The translations under genes were made by a program, and so were the position numbers. 64,000 nt of DNA from Mesorhizobium jarvisii (GTDB lineage Bacteria > Pseudomonadota > Alphaproteobacteria > Rhizobiales > Rhizobiaceae): positions 62,001 through 126,000 of the forward strand of contig NZ_QZXA01000012.1 in assembly GCF_003601985.1 (NCBI RefSeq), given 5' to 3'. This document shows positions 34,513-45,092 of the stretch, piece after piece. The first letter of the stretch is position 1; the number at the start of each line of letters is the position of its first letter. A model generated the notes under the pieces. It was not told where the DNA came from. It did not search any database and saw only the letters and a program-made list of their open reading frames with translations.

Positions 34513-36084
34513 CTACGAGGACAAATCGTAGTGCGGGAATTTGTCCAGTGCGGCCTTCTTTGCGGCAATTGTCACGTCGCCATAATGGTCACCGGCGGTC
34601 CTTACTGCATGGCCCTGTATCGCATCAAGAGTCCGACCGGAGATTCCCAGCTCCCGCCCAACCGTTTTGAAACGATGCCGCCAGCCATGGTTCGGGCTAA
34701 CGCCTTCGGGGATTACCTCCAGGGACTGAAGCCACTGGCTCACGCGACCGGCGACGGTGCGTGCCGCGGAGATCCCATCCTTACGATTTGTATGAAACAG
34801 TGGGCCTTCTTGAGCAGCATCGACGAAATCCGCAAAGCCCATTTCGACCAGTTGCAGATGCAGCGGCACGTCCCTGTAGCCACCCGCCTTCACCGTGCCA
34901 GCCTCCGGGGTGATCCGCATGACATAGGTCTCACCTTCCTTGCGGAAGTCTTGCTTTCGTAGCTGGGTGATTTCGGCAATGCGCGCGCCGGTGAAAGCAC
35001 ACAGGAGGGGAGACCATCTCTTCGCCGCTGTTGTCTGTGACGCTTCGGTGGTTCGGGCGTTGTCAGTTTTGGCTGGAACGTAGTCGCGGGCCTTTCGGAG
35101 AATGGCAGTCGCTTCAGGCAGCGTAAAACCCTTCTCGCGGCTGAGGTGCTTTTTCGGCGCGTCCTGCCGAACCCGCTCGGCGACATTCGATTCCAGGCGG
35201 TCGTTATTAACGGCCCACGACAAGACGGTGCGCACCGACGCCAAGTCAACGTCAGCAACCGTCTTTGCAGACAGCGTCGTCAATCGCGCATCACGCCATT
35301 CCAAGAGGTTCTGCTTTGTAAGGCGTCGCGCATCATTATGGCCAATGAATTGGGCCAGGTTAGCAAACACCGGCGTCCAGCGCCTTTCGGCCTCCCTCCC
35401 CTTTCCAACTGCCTTGCGTGACTTGATATAATCCGCCAGCAATCCCTTCAGCGGAACGGGGGGTAGTTCATCATCAATCGGCTTCGTCTCGGCGATGAGG
35501 GGGTGGGTCGGCTTGCCTGTGAAATCGCCCTCATCCCTTTCGGCGACACGGGATAGGGCCTCGTATTCGGAAATGCAGATCGCACGCGCCAGTGTGCGCC
35601 ACTCTTCGGTTCCAAACTCGGCAGTGGTGTTTCCGATCGCCCGGAAACGGTCAATCCGATTTTTGACCAATTCGGCAAGATCCCGATCGTTCAATTGACC
35701 GGCCATGCCCCGTCGCAACTGGGCTACGTTGCCATCGTCAATAGAGGCGGAGGCCCACTGCGGATCGGCATTTCTGAGCCGCTCATCTTGAGCAAGCCGA
35801 TCGTTGTAATTGCGGAGGGCGATCTGGTCGAACGACAACGGGTAGCGGCCGATCGCGACGGGTCGATCGCCCGCTTCCGCAGCACGGCGCTCGCCGAGGG
35901 CGATCTTATGCTGAAGGGCGGCGACCGCGCCTGGTAGAGCTTTCAGTGCCGTCCTATAATCAGGCCCAAGCGCTGTTCGGAGCTCTGTCTTGCCGTTCAT
36001 GAAGGGCCGAAGGTCCCTAGGGACTACAAGCCGAGCAAAGTAGCGACCGTCTCGATTAAGGAGATTTCGATCACGTCCAGCCAT
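34513..36084 (-). CDS. Tyrosine recombinase / island integrase
   Basis: 523-aa site-specific recombinase. The N-terminus resembles the DUF6538 domain of island integrases (NRDGRYFARLVVPRDLRPFM). Then come an SAM-like core-binding part and the catalytic domain with Arg in TGARIAEI, HGWRHRFKT (HxxR), GHA and the nucleophile Tyr in DHYGD; all catalytic residues are present. Its start is 91 bp from the tRNA-Thr 3' end. It catalyses integration and, with a directionality factor not seen here, excision of the island. ATG 36084 is preferred to an upstream TTG. Confidence 0.92.
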   Translation of the reverse strand: MAGRDRNLLNRDGRYFARLVVPRDLRPFMNGKTELRTALGPDYRTALKALPGAVAALQHKIALGERRAAEAGDRPVAIGRYPLSFDQIALRNYNDRLAQDERLRNADPQWASASIDDGNVAQLRRGMAGQLNDRDLAELVKNRIDRFRAIGNTTAEFGTEEWRTLARAICISEYEALSRVAERDEGDFTGKPTHPLIAETKPIDDELPPVPLKGLLADYIKSRKAVGKGREAERRWTPVFANLAQFIGHNDARRLTKQNLLEWRDARLTTLSAKTVADVDLASVRTVLSWAVNNDRLESNVAERVRQDAPKKHLSREKGFTLPEATAILRKARDYVPAKTDNARTTEASQTTAAKRWSPLLCAFTGARIAEITQLRKQDFRKEGETYVMRITPEAGTVKAGGYRDVPLHLQLVEMGFADFVDAAQEGPLFHTNRKDGISAARTVAGRVSQWLQSLEVIPEGVSPNHGWRHRFKTVGRELGISGRTLDAIQGHAVRTAGDHYGDVTIAAKKAALDKFPHYDLSS

Positions 36085-36175
36085 AACTTCCGTCCATTTG
36101 TTACACAATTTGTAACGTCAGAATGGACAGAAGGCCTTCTTTGTCAAGGGTTGGAGCGATTTCAAAGGGATAGGA

Positions 36176-36250
<75 letters not shown>

Positions 36251-36413
36251 CGCTGATGGCGGGGCTTCTGCCATATCGAACCGGCAAGCGCAAGGCCAAG
36301 AACAACGCTTCTGTGAAAGCCTTTGCCGAATAGCTTTCAATGACATGGCGGCGCCACAATGTTGGCTATCCCTGAACGGCAGGTTTGGCCGGGTCGTCGG
36401 CCGGGACGGGACG

Positions 36414-36590
36414 ATGAGCGACAAGACGATATCACCGAAAAAGGGCGGCACGGACCGCAAGGACCGGCTCGCCGAGCAATTGCGCGCCAATCTGCAGAAG
36501 CGCAAGGCGCAGTCGCGCTCGCGCCGCACGGGTGAAGCCGACCAGAGGCCGGACGGGCTCGGTGCGGCCCAGGAAATACGGAAAGATTAA
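36414..36590 (+). CDS. Small conserved basic protein upstream of murA
   Basis: 58-aa very basic protein (RKDRLAEQLRANLQKRKAQS, then RSRR). Short Lys/Arg-rich proteins of this type precede murA in many Rhizobiales; function unknown. ATG 36414; the longer frame from 36345 is not needed. Confidence 0.65.
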   Translation: MSDKTISPKKGGTDRKDRLAEQLRANLQKRKAQSRSRRTGEADQRPDGLGAAQEIRKD

Positions 36591-36718
36591 CTCAAATCGG
36601 CCACTCTTGGCCCGGATGCGTGGAAATCCTATTTCTTGAACCACACCGGCCAATGGTCTAGACGGGCCGATACTCAAACGATTGAACCGGCCTTTTTGGC
36701 CGAGAGGGACATTCTCCA

Positions 36719-38011
36719 ATGGATCGCATCAGAATTGTCGGCGGCAACAAGCTTGCCGGGAGCATTCCGATCTCGGGCGCGAAAAACGCCGCTTTGCCGC
36801 TGATGATCGCCTCGCTGCTGACCGACGACACGCTGACGCTGGAAAACGTGCCGCATCTGGCCGATGTCGAGCAGCTGATCCGCATCCTCGGCAATCACGG
36901 CGTCGATTACTCGGTCAATGGCCGCCGCGAGAAGCAGAATGAAGGCTATTCGCGCACCATCAACTTCTCCGCACGCAACATCGTCGACACGACGGCGCCC
37001 TACGAGCTGGTGTCGAAGATGCGGGCTTCATTCTGGGTGATCGGCCCGCTACTGGCCCGCATGGGCGAGGCCAAGGTATCGCTGCCCGGCGGCTGCGCCA
37101 TCGGCACGCGCCCGGTCGACCTGTTCCTCGAAGGCCTGCAGGCGCTTGGCGCCGATCTCGACGTCGACACCGGCTATGTCATCGCCAAGACCAAGAATGG
37201 CCGCCTGGTCGGCAACCGCTATGTCTTCCCCAAGGTCTCGGTCGGCGCCACCCATGTGCTGATGATGGCGGCTTCGCTGGCCAAGGGCGAGACAGTGCTG
37301 GAAAACGCCGCCTGCGAGCCTGAAATCGTTAACCTCGCCGAATGCCTCAACGCCATGGGCGCCAGGATTTCCGGCGCCGGCACACCGACCATCACCATCG
37401 ACGGTGTCGAATCGCTGTCGGGCGCGCGCGTGCGCGTCATTCCCGACCGCATCGAGACCGGCACCTATGCCATGGCGGTCGCCATGACGGGCGGCGACGT
37501 CGTGCTCGAAGGCGCGCGGCCGGAACTGTTGCAGACCGCGCTGGACGTGATTTCGCAGACGGGTGCCGAGATCACCCAGACCAATTCCGGCATCCGCGTG
37601 AAGCGCAACGGCGCCGGCATTTCGCCGGTCGACGTGACGACGGCGCCCTTCCCGGCCTTCCCGACCGATCTGCAGGCGCAGTTCATGGGCCTGATGACCA
37701 TGGCCAAGGGCAAGTCGCGCATCACCGAGACGATCTTCGAGAACCGCTTCATGCACGTCCAGGAACTGGCCCGGCTCGGCGCCCACATCACGCTTTCGGG
37801 CCAGACGGCGATCGTCGACGGCGTGGCGAAGCTGAAAGGTGCGCCGGTCATGGCCACCGACCTTCGCGCTTCCGTCTCGCTGGTCATCGCCGGCCTCGCC
37901 GCCGAAGGCGAGACCACGGTCAACCGCGTCTACCACCTCGACCGCGGCTTCGAGCGGCTGGAGGAAAAACTGTCCAATTGCGGCGCGGTGATCGAGCGCA
38001 TTTCCGCCTGA
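36719..38011 (+). CDS. murA: UDP-N-acetylglucosamine 1-carboxyvinyltransferase
   Basis: 430-aa enoylpyruvyl transferase, full length. It catalyses the first committed step of peptidoglycan synthesis, adding phosphoenolpyruvate to UDP-GlcNAc in the cytoplasm. The N-terminal SGAKNAALPL motif, the active-site Cys in GGCAIGTRPVDLF and the C-terminal LDRGFERLEEKL are all present. A murA gene next to hisD and infA is typical of this order. Confidence 0.97.
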   Translation: MDRIRIVGGNKLAGSIPISGAKNAALPLMIASLLTDDTLTLENVPHLADVEQLIRILGNHGVDYSVNGRREKQNEGYSRTINFSARNIVDTTAPYELVSKMRASFWVIGPLLARMGEAKVSLPGGCAIGTRPVDLFLEGLQALGADLDVDTGYVIAKTKNGRLVGNRYVFPKVSVGATHVLMMAASLAKGETVLENAACEPEIVNLAECLNAMGARISGAGTPTITIDGVESLSGARVRVIPDRIETGTYAMAVAMTGGDVVLEGARPELLQTALDVISQTGAEITQTNSGIRVKRNGAGISPVDVTTAPFPAFPTDLQAQFMGLMTMAKGKSRITETIFENRFMHVQELARLGAHITLSGQTAIVDGVAKLKGAPVMATDLRASVSLVIAGLAAEGETTVNRVYHLDRGFERLEEKLSNCGAVIERISA

Positions 38012-38179
38012 CGATCGAACGGCGGCAGCTTCGGACGGAGGCTGCCCGGGCGGCCTTCATCCCCCTGCCAGCACCGCAAAGCCGAGGCAATTGCCTCGGG
38101 CGGAAGTCGTGTCGCGGTTGCACCGGCCGGAAAGACCGCCTAACAGAGGGCTGAAACCAACCTTAGGTACAAATCCCGC

Positions 38180-38611
38180 ATGGCCCTCAAGCTTATCGCG
38201 CTCGACGACCAGGATCTGAGCATCGTCTCGGCCCATGTCCAGGACGCCGTGATGAAGGTGTCGGACCTCGAATTCCTGCCTGCGGCCAAGCGTTTTGTGC
38301 TGACCATGAACCGTTTCGTCTGGGAGGCGAAGTCGGGTCTGTTCCGCCAGCACAATGAGCGGCGGCAGGCCGTGCTGCATTTCGACCGGGTGCTGGGCGC
38401 CAAAACCAATGGCATTGCCCGCGACAAGCCGGCCGAGGTGCTGTCCCTGCTGGCGATCAGCTTCATCGAGATCAGCAAGCCGGCCGGCATCGTCGAACTC
38501 ATCTTTTCGGGCGGCGGCACCATCATGCTCGATGTCGAATGCATCGAGGCCCGCCTTGCCGACATAGGCGGCGCGTGGGAAGCCACGTCGCGCCCCATCC
38601 ACAAGGCTTGA
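38180..38611 (+). CDS. DUF2948 family protein
   Basis: 143-aa protein that starts LKLIALDDQDLSIVSAHVQD, a signature opening of DUF2948. It also contains LHFDRVLGAKTNGI and the C-terminal IMLDVECIEARLADIGG. No function is established; it is regularly found between murA and hisD in Rhizobiales, as here. Six bp separate it from hisD. Confidence 0.88.
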   Translation: MALKLIALDDQDLSIVSAHVQDAVMKVSDLEFLPAAKRFVLTMNRFVWEAKSGLFRQHNERRQAVLHFDRVLGAKTNGIARDKPAEVLSLLAISFIEISKPAGIVELIFSGGGTIMLDVECIEARLADIGGAWEATSRPIHKA

Positions 38612-38617
38612 GCGCCC

Positions 38618-39910
38618 ATGGCCATCACGCTTCGCCAGTCCGACGCCGATTTCGAGCAGCGCTTCGCCGCTTTCCTGACGACCAAGCGGGAAGTGTCCGA
38701 GGACGTCGACGCAGGGGTTCGCCAGATCATCGCGCGTGTGCGCGCCGAAGGTGACGCGGCACTGATCGACTATACGCAACGATACGATCGGGCCGATTTG
38801 AAGAGCCTCGGCATTGCCGTGTCGAAGCAAGACATTGCGGCCGCTTACGAGACGGCCGATCCAAAGGCGATCGAAGCGCTCGAATTCGCGCGCGATCGCA
38901 TCCGCTCCCACCACGAGCGGCAGCGGCCGAAGGACGATCGCTACACGGATGCCGCCGGCGTCGAGCTCGGCTGGCGCTGGACAGCGATCGAGGCGGTTGG
39001 GCTCTATGTGCCGGGCGGCACGGCGAGCTATCCAAGCTCGGTGCTGATGAACGCCGTGCCGGCCCGGGTGGCCGGCGTCGAGCGCGTTGTCATGGTGGTG
39101 CCGGCGCCGGGTGGCATCATCAATCCGCTGGTGCTGGTGGCGGCCGACATATCAGGCGTGACCGAAATCTACCGCGTCGGCGGCGCGCATGCGATCGCTG
39201 CCCTTGCCTATGGCACAGAGACCATAAAGCCGGTTGCCAAGATCGTCGGACCGGGCAATGCCTATGTCGCGGCGGCCAAACGCCAGGTGTTCGGCACGGT
39301 CGGCATCGACATGATCGCCGGCCCCTCGGAAGTGCTCGTGGTGGCCGACGGCAGCAACAATCCCGACTGGATCGCCGCCGATCTGCTCGCCCAGGCCGAA
39401 CACGATGTGTCGGCGCAATCGATCCTGATCACCGACGATCCGGCCTTCGGCAAGGCGGTCGAACAGGCGGTCGAACGGCAATTGCAGACCCTGCCGCGCG
39501 GTGAAACGGCAGCGGCGAGCTGGCGCGATTTCGGCGCGGTGATCGAGGTCGCGACTATCGAGGCCGCGCTGCCGCTGGTCGACCGCATCGCCGCCGAACA
39601 TGTCGAACTGGCCATCGACGATGCCGAAGGTTTCCTGTCGCGGATGCGCAATGCCGGCGCCGTCTTTCTCGGGCGCCACACGCCGGAAGCCATCGGCGAC
39701 TATGTCGGCGGCTCCAACCACGTGCTGCCGACGGCACGCTCGGCGCGCTTCTCGTCAGGCCTGTCCGTGCTCGATTTCGTCAAGCGCACCTCGATCTTGA
39801 AACTCGGGCCGGAGCAATTGCGCGTGCTCGCGCCAGCGGCGATCGCGCTCGCCGAGGCGGAAGGGCTCGACGCGCATGGCCGCTCCGTCGCCATCCGGCT
39901 GAACATGTAG
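38618..39910 (+). CDS. hisD: Histidinol dehydrogenase
   Basis: 430-aa zinc enzyme of histidine biosynthesis that oxidises L-histidinol in two NAD-dependent steps to L-histidine. Visible are YVPGGTASYPSSVLMNAVPA, VGPGNAYVAAAKRQVFG, IDMIAGPSEVLVVAD, LLAQAEHD and the C-terminal SGLSVLDFVKRTS, all standard. It is co-transcribed with DUF2948 and UPF0262 genes, with gaps of six bp on either side. Confidence 0.97.
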   Translation: MAITLRQSDADFEQRFAAFLTTKREVSEDVDAGVRQIIARVRAEGDAALIDYTQRYDRADLKSLGIAVSKQDIAAAYETADPKAIEALEFARDRIRSHHERQRPKDDRYTDAAGVELGWRWTAIEAVGLYVPGGTASYPSSVLMNAVPARVAGVERVVMVVPAPGGIINPLVLVAADISGVTEIYRVGGAHAIAALAYGTETIKPVAKIVGPGNAYVAAAKRQVFGTVGIDMIAGPSEVLVVADGSNNPDWIAADLLAQAEHDVSAQSILITDDPAFGKAVEQAVERQLQTLPRGETAAASWRDFGAVIEVATIEAALPLVDRIAAEHVELAIDDAEGFLSRMRNAGAVFLGRHTPEAIGDYVGGSNHVLPTARSARFSSGLSVLDFVKRTSILKLGPEQLRVLAPAAIALAEAEGLDAHGRSVAIRLNM

Positions 39911-39916
39911 GCCGAG

Positions 39917-40402
39917 ATGACGGGCTCCGATCAAACCCGCGCAAAACTGATCGATGTCGAACTCGATGAATCGATCGGCCGTTCGACGCCCGATGTCGAG
40001 CATGAGCGGGCAGTGGCGATCTTCGACCTGATCGAGGAGAACAGTTTTCAGCCCGTCAACGACAGCGGGGCCGGCCCCTACCGGCTGAAACTGTCGCTGG
40101 CCGAGCAGCGTCTGGTCTTTGCCGTTACCCGCGAGGACGGTACCCCGGTGGTCACCCACATCCTGTCGCTGACGCCGCTCAGGCGCATCGTCAAGGATTA
40201 CTACATGATCTGCGAAAGCTACTACGACGCCATCCGCTCCTCGACGCCGAGCCATATCGAGGCGATCGACATGGGCCGGCGCGGCTTGCACAATGAAGGT
40301 TCGCAGACGCTGATGGACCGGCTGTCCGGCAAGATCGACATCGACTTCGACACGGCGCGCCGGCTGTTTACGCTGGTCTGCGTGCTGCACTGGCGGGGCT
40401 AG
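39917..40402 (+). CDS. UPF0262 family protein
   Basis: 161-aa protein of UPF0262 (AKLIDVELDESIGRSTPDVE, ERAVAIFDLIEENSF, LSLTPLRRIVKDYYMICESY, EAIDMGRRGLHNEG, LFTLVCVLHWRG). Conserved in Alphaproteobacteria beside hisD, function unknown. The next gene probably starts at or just after its stop. Confidence 0.92.
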   Translation: MTGSDQTRAKLIDVELDESIGRSTPDVEHERAVAIFDLIEENSFQPVNDSGAGPYRLKLSLAEQRLVFAVTREDGTPVVTHILSLTPLRRIVKDYYMICESYYDAIRSSTPSHIEAIDMGRRGLHNEGSQTLMDRLSGKIDIDFDTARRLFTLVCVLHWRG

Positions 40403-40404
40403 CC

Positions 40405-40860
40405 CTGGCACCCGGCGCCCTGCCCCGCTCGATCCTGTTCGTGTGCGGCATGAATGCCGTGCGCTCGCCAATGGCCGAGCAACTGGCGCGCCGGATGCTG
40501 CCCGCCACTATCTTCGTCGCTTCGGCCGGCGTGCGCGCCGGCGAGCGCGACCCATTCGTCGATGCCGTGCTGGCGGAGGAGGGCCTGTCGCTGGGCGAGC
40601 GTCATCCCAGAACGCTGGACGATCTCGAGGACGACTATTTCGACCTGATCGTGACGCTGGCGCCGGAAGCGCACCATGCCGCGCTGGAACTCACCCGCTC
40701 GCTCGCCGTCGAGGTCGAATACTGGCCGACACAGGACCCGACTGGCGCCAGCGGCACGCGCGAACAGATCATGGCGGCCTACCGCGAGGTGCGCGAGCGG
40801 CTGAAGTTGCGCATAAGCCGACGTTTCTTGGCTTCAGAGGCAAAAAACGCGACGGATTAA
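40405..40860 (+). CDS. Low-molecular-weight protein-tyrosine-phosphatase-like protein
   Basis: About 151-aa enzyme with the phosphate-binding loop VCGMNAVRSPMAEQLARR (C-x5-R-S) near the N-terminus and a possible general-acid Asp region TQDPTGASG. The first strand of the fold (SILFVCG) is encoded upstream of the only canonical start, GTG 40441. No ATG, GTG or TTG exists in frame between it and the upstream stop at 40294. CTG 40405, three bp after the UPF0262 stop, is given as a provisional start, with 40420 as another option. Translation is probably coupled to UPF0262. Confidence 0.72.
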   Translation: MAPGALPRSILFVCGMNAVRSPMAEQLARRMLPATIFVASAGVRAGERDPFVDAVLAEEGLSLGERHPRTLDDLEDDYFDLIVTLAPEAHHAALELTRSLAVEVEYWPTQDPTGASGTREQIMAAYREVRERLKLRISRRFLASEAKNATD

Positions 40861-40947
40861 GCGTGTTCACAAGCGGACGATTATCATATAGGTTCCGCCG
40901 AAATTCCAGCCGGGGCGCTGGAACTGCCATCCAAGCAAAGGTATCGA

Positions 40948-41166
40948 ATGCCGAAGGAAGAAGTCCTCGAGTTTCCGGGTGTCGTGACGGAATTGTTGCC
41001 GAACGCGATGTTCCGGGTGAAGCTCGAAAACGAACACGAGATCATCGCCCATACGGCCGGCCGCATGCGCAAGAACCGCATCCGCGTGCTGACCGGCGAC
41101 AAGGTTCTGGTCGAGATGACGCCATACGACCTGACCAAGGGCCGCATCACCTACCGCTTCAAGTAA
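40948..41166 (+). CDS. infA: Translation initiation factor IF-1
   Basis: 72-aa S1/OB-fold protein, exactly the normal IF-1 length ([39 protein letters not shown]). It binds the ribosomal A site during initiation. Placed between the phosphatase-like gene and maf, as in other Rhizobiales. Confidence 0.97.
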
Positions 41167-41188
41167 GATCAAGCCTGACTGGTCCGCG

Positions 41189-41815
41189 ATGAGCATTTTG
41201 CAGAAGCTGGTGCTTGCTTCGGGTTCGCCGCGCCGCATCGAACTGTTGCAGCAGGCCGGCATCGAGCCGGACCGTATCATGCCAGCCGATATCGACGAAA
41301 CGCCGCTGCGTGCGGAGCATCCGCGCTCGCTGGCCAAGCGGCTATCGACGGAAAAAGCCGAGAAGGCGTTCGCCTCGCTGAAGACCGAGACGGACTATGC
41401 GCCAAGCTTCGTTCTGGCCGCCGACACGGTGGTCGCGGTCGGGCGGCGCATCCTGCCCAAGGCCGAAACGCTGGACGATGCCGCCAACTGTCTCGGGCTG
41501 CTGTCCGGCCGCTCTCACCGGGTCTATTCCGGCATCTGCCTGATCACACCGGGCGGCAAGCTGCGCCAGCGGCTGGTCGAGACGCGGGTGCGTTTCAAGC
41601 GGCTGCCGCGCGAGGAGATCGAAGCCTATGTCGCCTCGGGCGAATGGCGCGGCAAGGCCGGCGGCTATGCCGTCCAGGGTCTCGCCGGCTCGTTCGTCGT
41701 CAAGCTGGTCGGCTCCTACACCAACATCGTCGGCCTGCCGCTCTATGAGACGGTGGCCCTGCTATCGGGCGAAGGCTTCAAGATCCATCAGAACTGGCTG
41801 ACCGCACGGCCATGA
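41189..41815 (+). CDS. maf: Maf-like nucleoside triphosphate pyrophosphatase
   Basis: 208-aa protein with LVLASGSPRRIELLQQAGI at the N-terminus, FVLAADTVVAVGRRILPK, LSGRSHRVYSGICL and the C-terminal YAVQGLAGSFV. Maf proteins hydrolyse non-canonical or pyrimidine nucleotides to monophosphates. Its stop overlaps yacG as ATGA. Confidence 0.93.
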   Translation: MSILQKLVLASGSPRRIELLQQAGIEPDRIMPADIDETPLRAEHPRSLAKRLSTEKAEKAFASLKTETDYAPSFVLAADTVVAVGRRILPKAETLDDAANCLGLLSGRSHRVYSGICLITPGGKLRQRLVETRVRFKRLPREEIEAYVASGEWRGKAGGYAVQGLAGSFVVKLVGSYTNIVGLPLYETVALLSGEGFKIHQNWLTARP

Positions 41816-42009
41816 ATTCCGACTCCAAAGTCACGCCGCTGCGGCCAAAGCGCCCCTGCCCCGAATGCGGCAAGCCGTCGGCGCGCGACACCTTTCCGTT
41901 CTGCTCGGCCCGCTGCAAGGACATCGACCTCAACCGCTGGCTGAAGGGCGCCTATGTCATCAAGGCCCGCGACGACGAGGAAGAACCCGACGCCGACGAG
42001 CCCAAGTAA
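41812..42009 (+). CDS. yacG: DNA gyrase inhibitor / zinc-binding protein YacG
   Basis: 65-aa protein with the zinc motif CPECGKP at residues 18-24 and FCSARCKDIDLNRWL after it, plus an acidic C-terminal tail. YacG binds gyrase B in other bacteria. Overlaps maf by four bp; last gene of the housekeeping cluster. Confidence 0.93.
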   Translation: MNSDSKVTPLRPKRPCPECGKPSARDTFPFCSARCKDIDLNRWLKGAYVIKARDDEEEPDADEPK

Positions 42010-42042
42010 GACCGAGATCGCCCGTCAGGCAGCCTCGGTCTT
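42008..42042. terminator. Candidate bidirectional hairpin between yacG and agaL2
   Basis: Perfect 9-bp stem AAGACCGAG / CTCGGTCTT (42008-42016, 42034-42042) across the ends of two convergent genes. The T runs are short, so efficiency is uncertain. Confidence 0.5.
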
Positions 42043-43395
42043 GCGGCTCACGCGCGCCCAGGCCGGCAGCCAGTCGCCGTGAGCGGCCAGGAGATCGTCG
42101 ACCAGTGACCAGATCTGGTCGAGGTCGAGTTCGGCCGCCGTGTGCGGATCCATCATCGCCGCATGATAGATGTGCTCGCGATTCTCGCTCATCAGCGCCC
42201 GCACCGTCAGTTCCTGGACGTTGATGTTGGTGCGGATCAGCGCCGTCAGCTGCGGCGGGAGATCGCCTATATAGGTCGGCTGGATGCCGGAAGCATCGAC
42301 CAGGCAGGGCACTTCGGCAGCGCAGTCGCGGGGCAGCGAGGTGATGCAGCCATTGTTGCGGACATTGCCGTAGATAACCGATGGTTCGCCGGTCCAGACC
42401 GAGTTCATGATCGAGGAGGCATACTCCCTGGACTCCTCGACCTCGATGCGCTGCGCCGAGCGGTAGGCCTGCGCCTGGTCTTTCCAGCGCTCGATCTGCT
42501 CGATGCAGCGCTTGGGGTATTCGTCGAGCGGAATGCCGTATTTCTCGATCAGATCGGGGCGACCTTCCTTGATGAAATAGGGCGTGTATTCGGCGAAATG
42601 CTCCGAGCTTTCGGTGACGAAATAGCCAAGCCTGGTCAGCATCTCGTAGCGCACCTTGTTGGGGCAGCGCGGATTCCAGCCCGGCTTGGGCGCGCGACCT
42701 TCGCGATAGGCGCGCACGAGATCCGGATAGAGGTCGCGGTAGGAGCCGTCGGGCTGGCGGTGCTCGAATTTTAGGTAGAAGGCCATGTGGTTGATGCCGG
42801 CCGAGCGGTAGCGGATGTCTTCGTAGGGAAGGCCGAGATCATGCGCCAGTTCCATCGCCGTGCCCTGCACCGAGTGACAGAGCCCGACCTGTTTGATGGC
42901 GGGGTATTTCTCCGAAATCGCCCAGGTGTTGATCGCCATCGGGTTGACATATTGCAGCATGATCGCTTCGGGGCAGACGGCGAGCATGTCCTCGCAGATC
43001 TTCCATAGATGCGGCACGGTCCTCAGGCCGCGCATGATGCCGCCGACGCCGAGCGTGTCGGCGATCGTCTGGCGCAGGCCATATTTCTTCGGCACTTCGA
43101 AATCGGTGACGGTGCAGGGCTCGTAGCCGCCGATCTGGAAGGCGACTACGACGAAATCGGCGCCGGCAAGTGCCTTGCGCTGGTCGGAATAGGTCTCGGC
43201 CTTCGCCTTCACGCCGAGCGTCGCGATCAGCTTGTTGACGACGATGGCGCTCTCTTCCAGCCGCTGCGGATTGATGTCCATCAGCGCGATCGTCGCGCCC
43301 GAGAGTGCTGGCCGCTGCAGCACGTCGCCGACAATGTTCTTCATGAACACGGTCGAGCCGGCGCCGATGAAAGTGATCCTGGGATGTCTTGCCAT
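42025..43395 (-). CDS. agaL2: Alpha-galactosidase, GH4 family
   Basis: 456-aa NAD- and metal-dependent glycoside hydrolase of family 4. Visible are the NAD strand RITFIGAGSTVFMKNIVGD, the metal Cys in VGLCHSVQG, NPMAINTW and the SAGINHMAFYL motif. It hydrolyses imported melibiose- or raffinose-type sugars in the cytoplasm through oxidation-elimination chemistry. It is last in the agp order; ATG 43395 has GGAGG 5 bp upstream. Naming follows the Sinorhizobium meliloti agp locus, whose gene order is matched here. Confidence 0.82.
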   Translation of the reverse strand: MARHPRITFIGAGSTVFMKNIVGDVLQRPALSGATIALMDINPQRLEESAIVVNKLIATLGVKAKAETYSDQRKALAGADFVVVAFQIGGYEPCTVTDFEVPKKYGLRQTIADTLGVGGIMRGLRTVPHLWKICEDMLAVCPEAIMLQYVNPMAINTWAISEKYPAIKQVGLCHSVQGTAMELAHDLGLPYEDIRYRSAGINHMAFYLKFEHRQPDGSYRDLYPDLVRAYREGRAPKPGWNPRCPNKVRYEMLTRLGYFVTESSEHFAEYTPYFIKEGRPDLIEKYGIPLDEYPKRCIEQIERWKDQAQAYRSAQRIEVEESREYASSIMNSVWTGEPSVIYGNVRNNGCITSLPRDCAAEVPCLVDASGIQPTYIGDLPPQLTALIRTNINVQELTVRALMSENREHIYHAAMMDPHTAAELDLDQIWSLVDDLLAAHGDWLPAWARVSRKTEAA

Positions 43396-43414
43396 ACTAA
43401 CCTCCGGCATATGT

Positions 43415-45082
<1,668 letters not shown>

Positions 45083-45092
45083 CCCAGCCACC

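Noticed and set aside
37049..37936. 295-aa minus-strand open frame
   Set aside because: Antisense to murA, a certain gene; composition is low-complexity.
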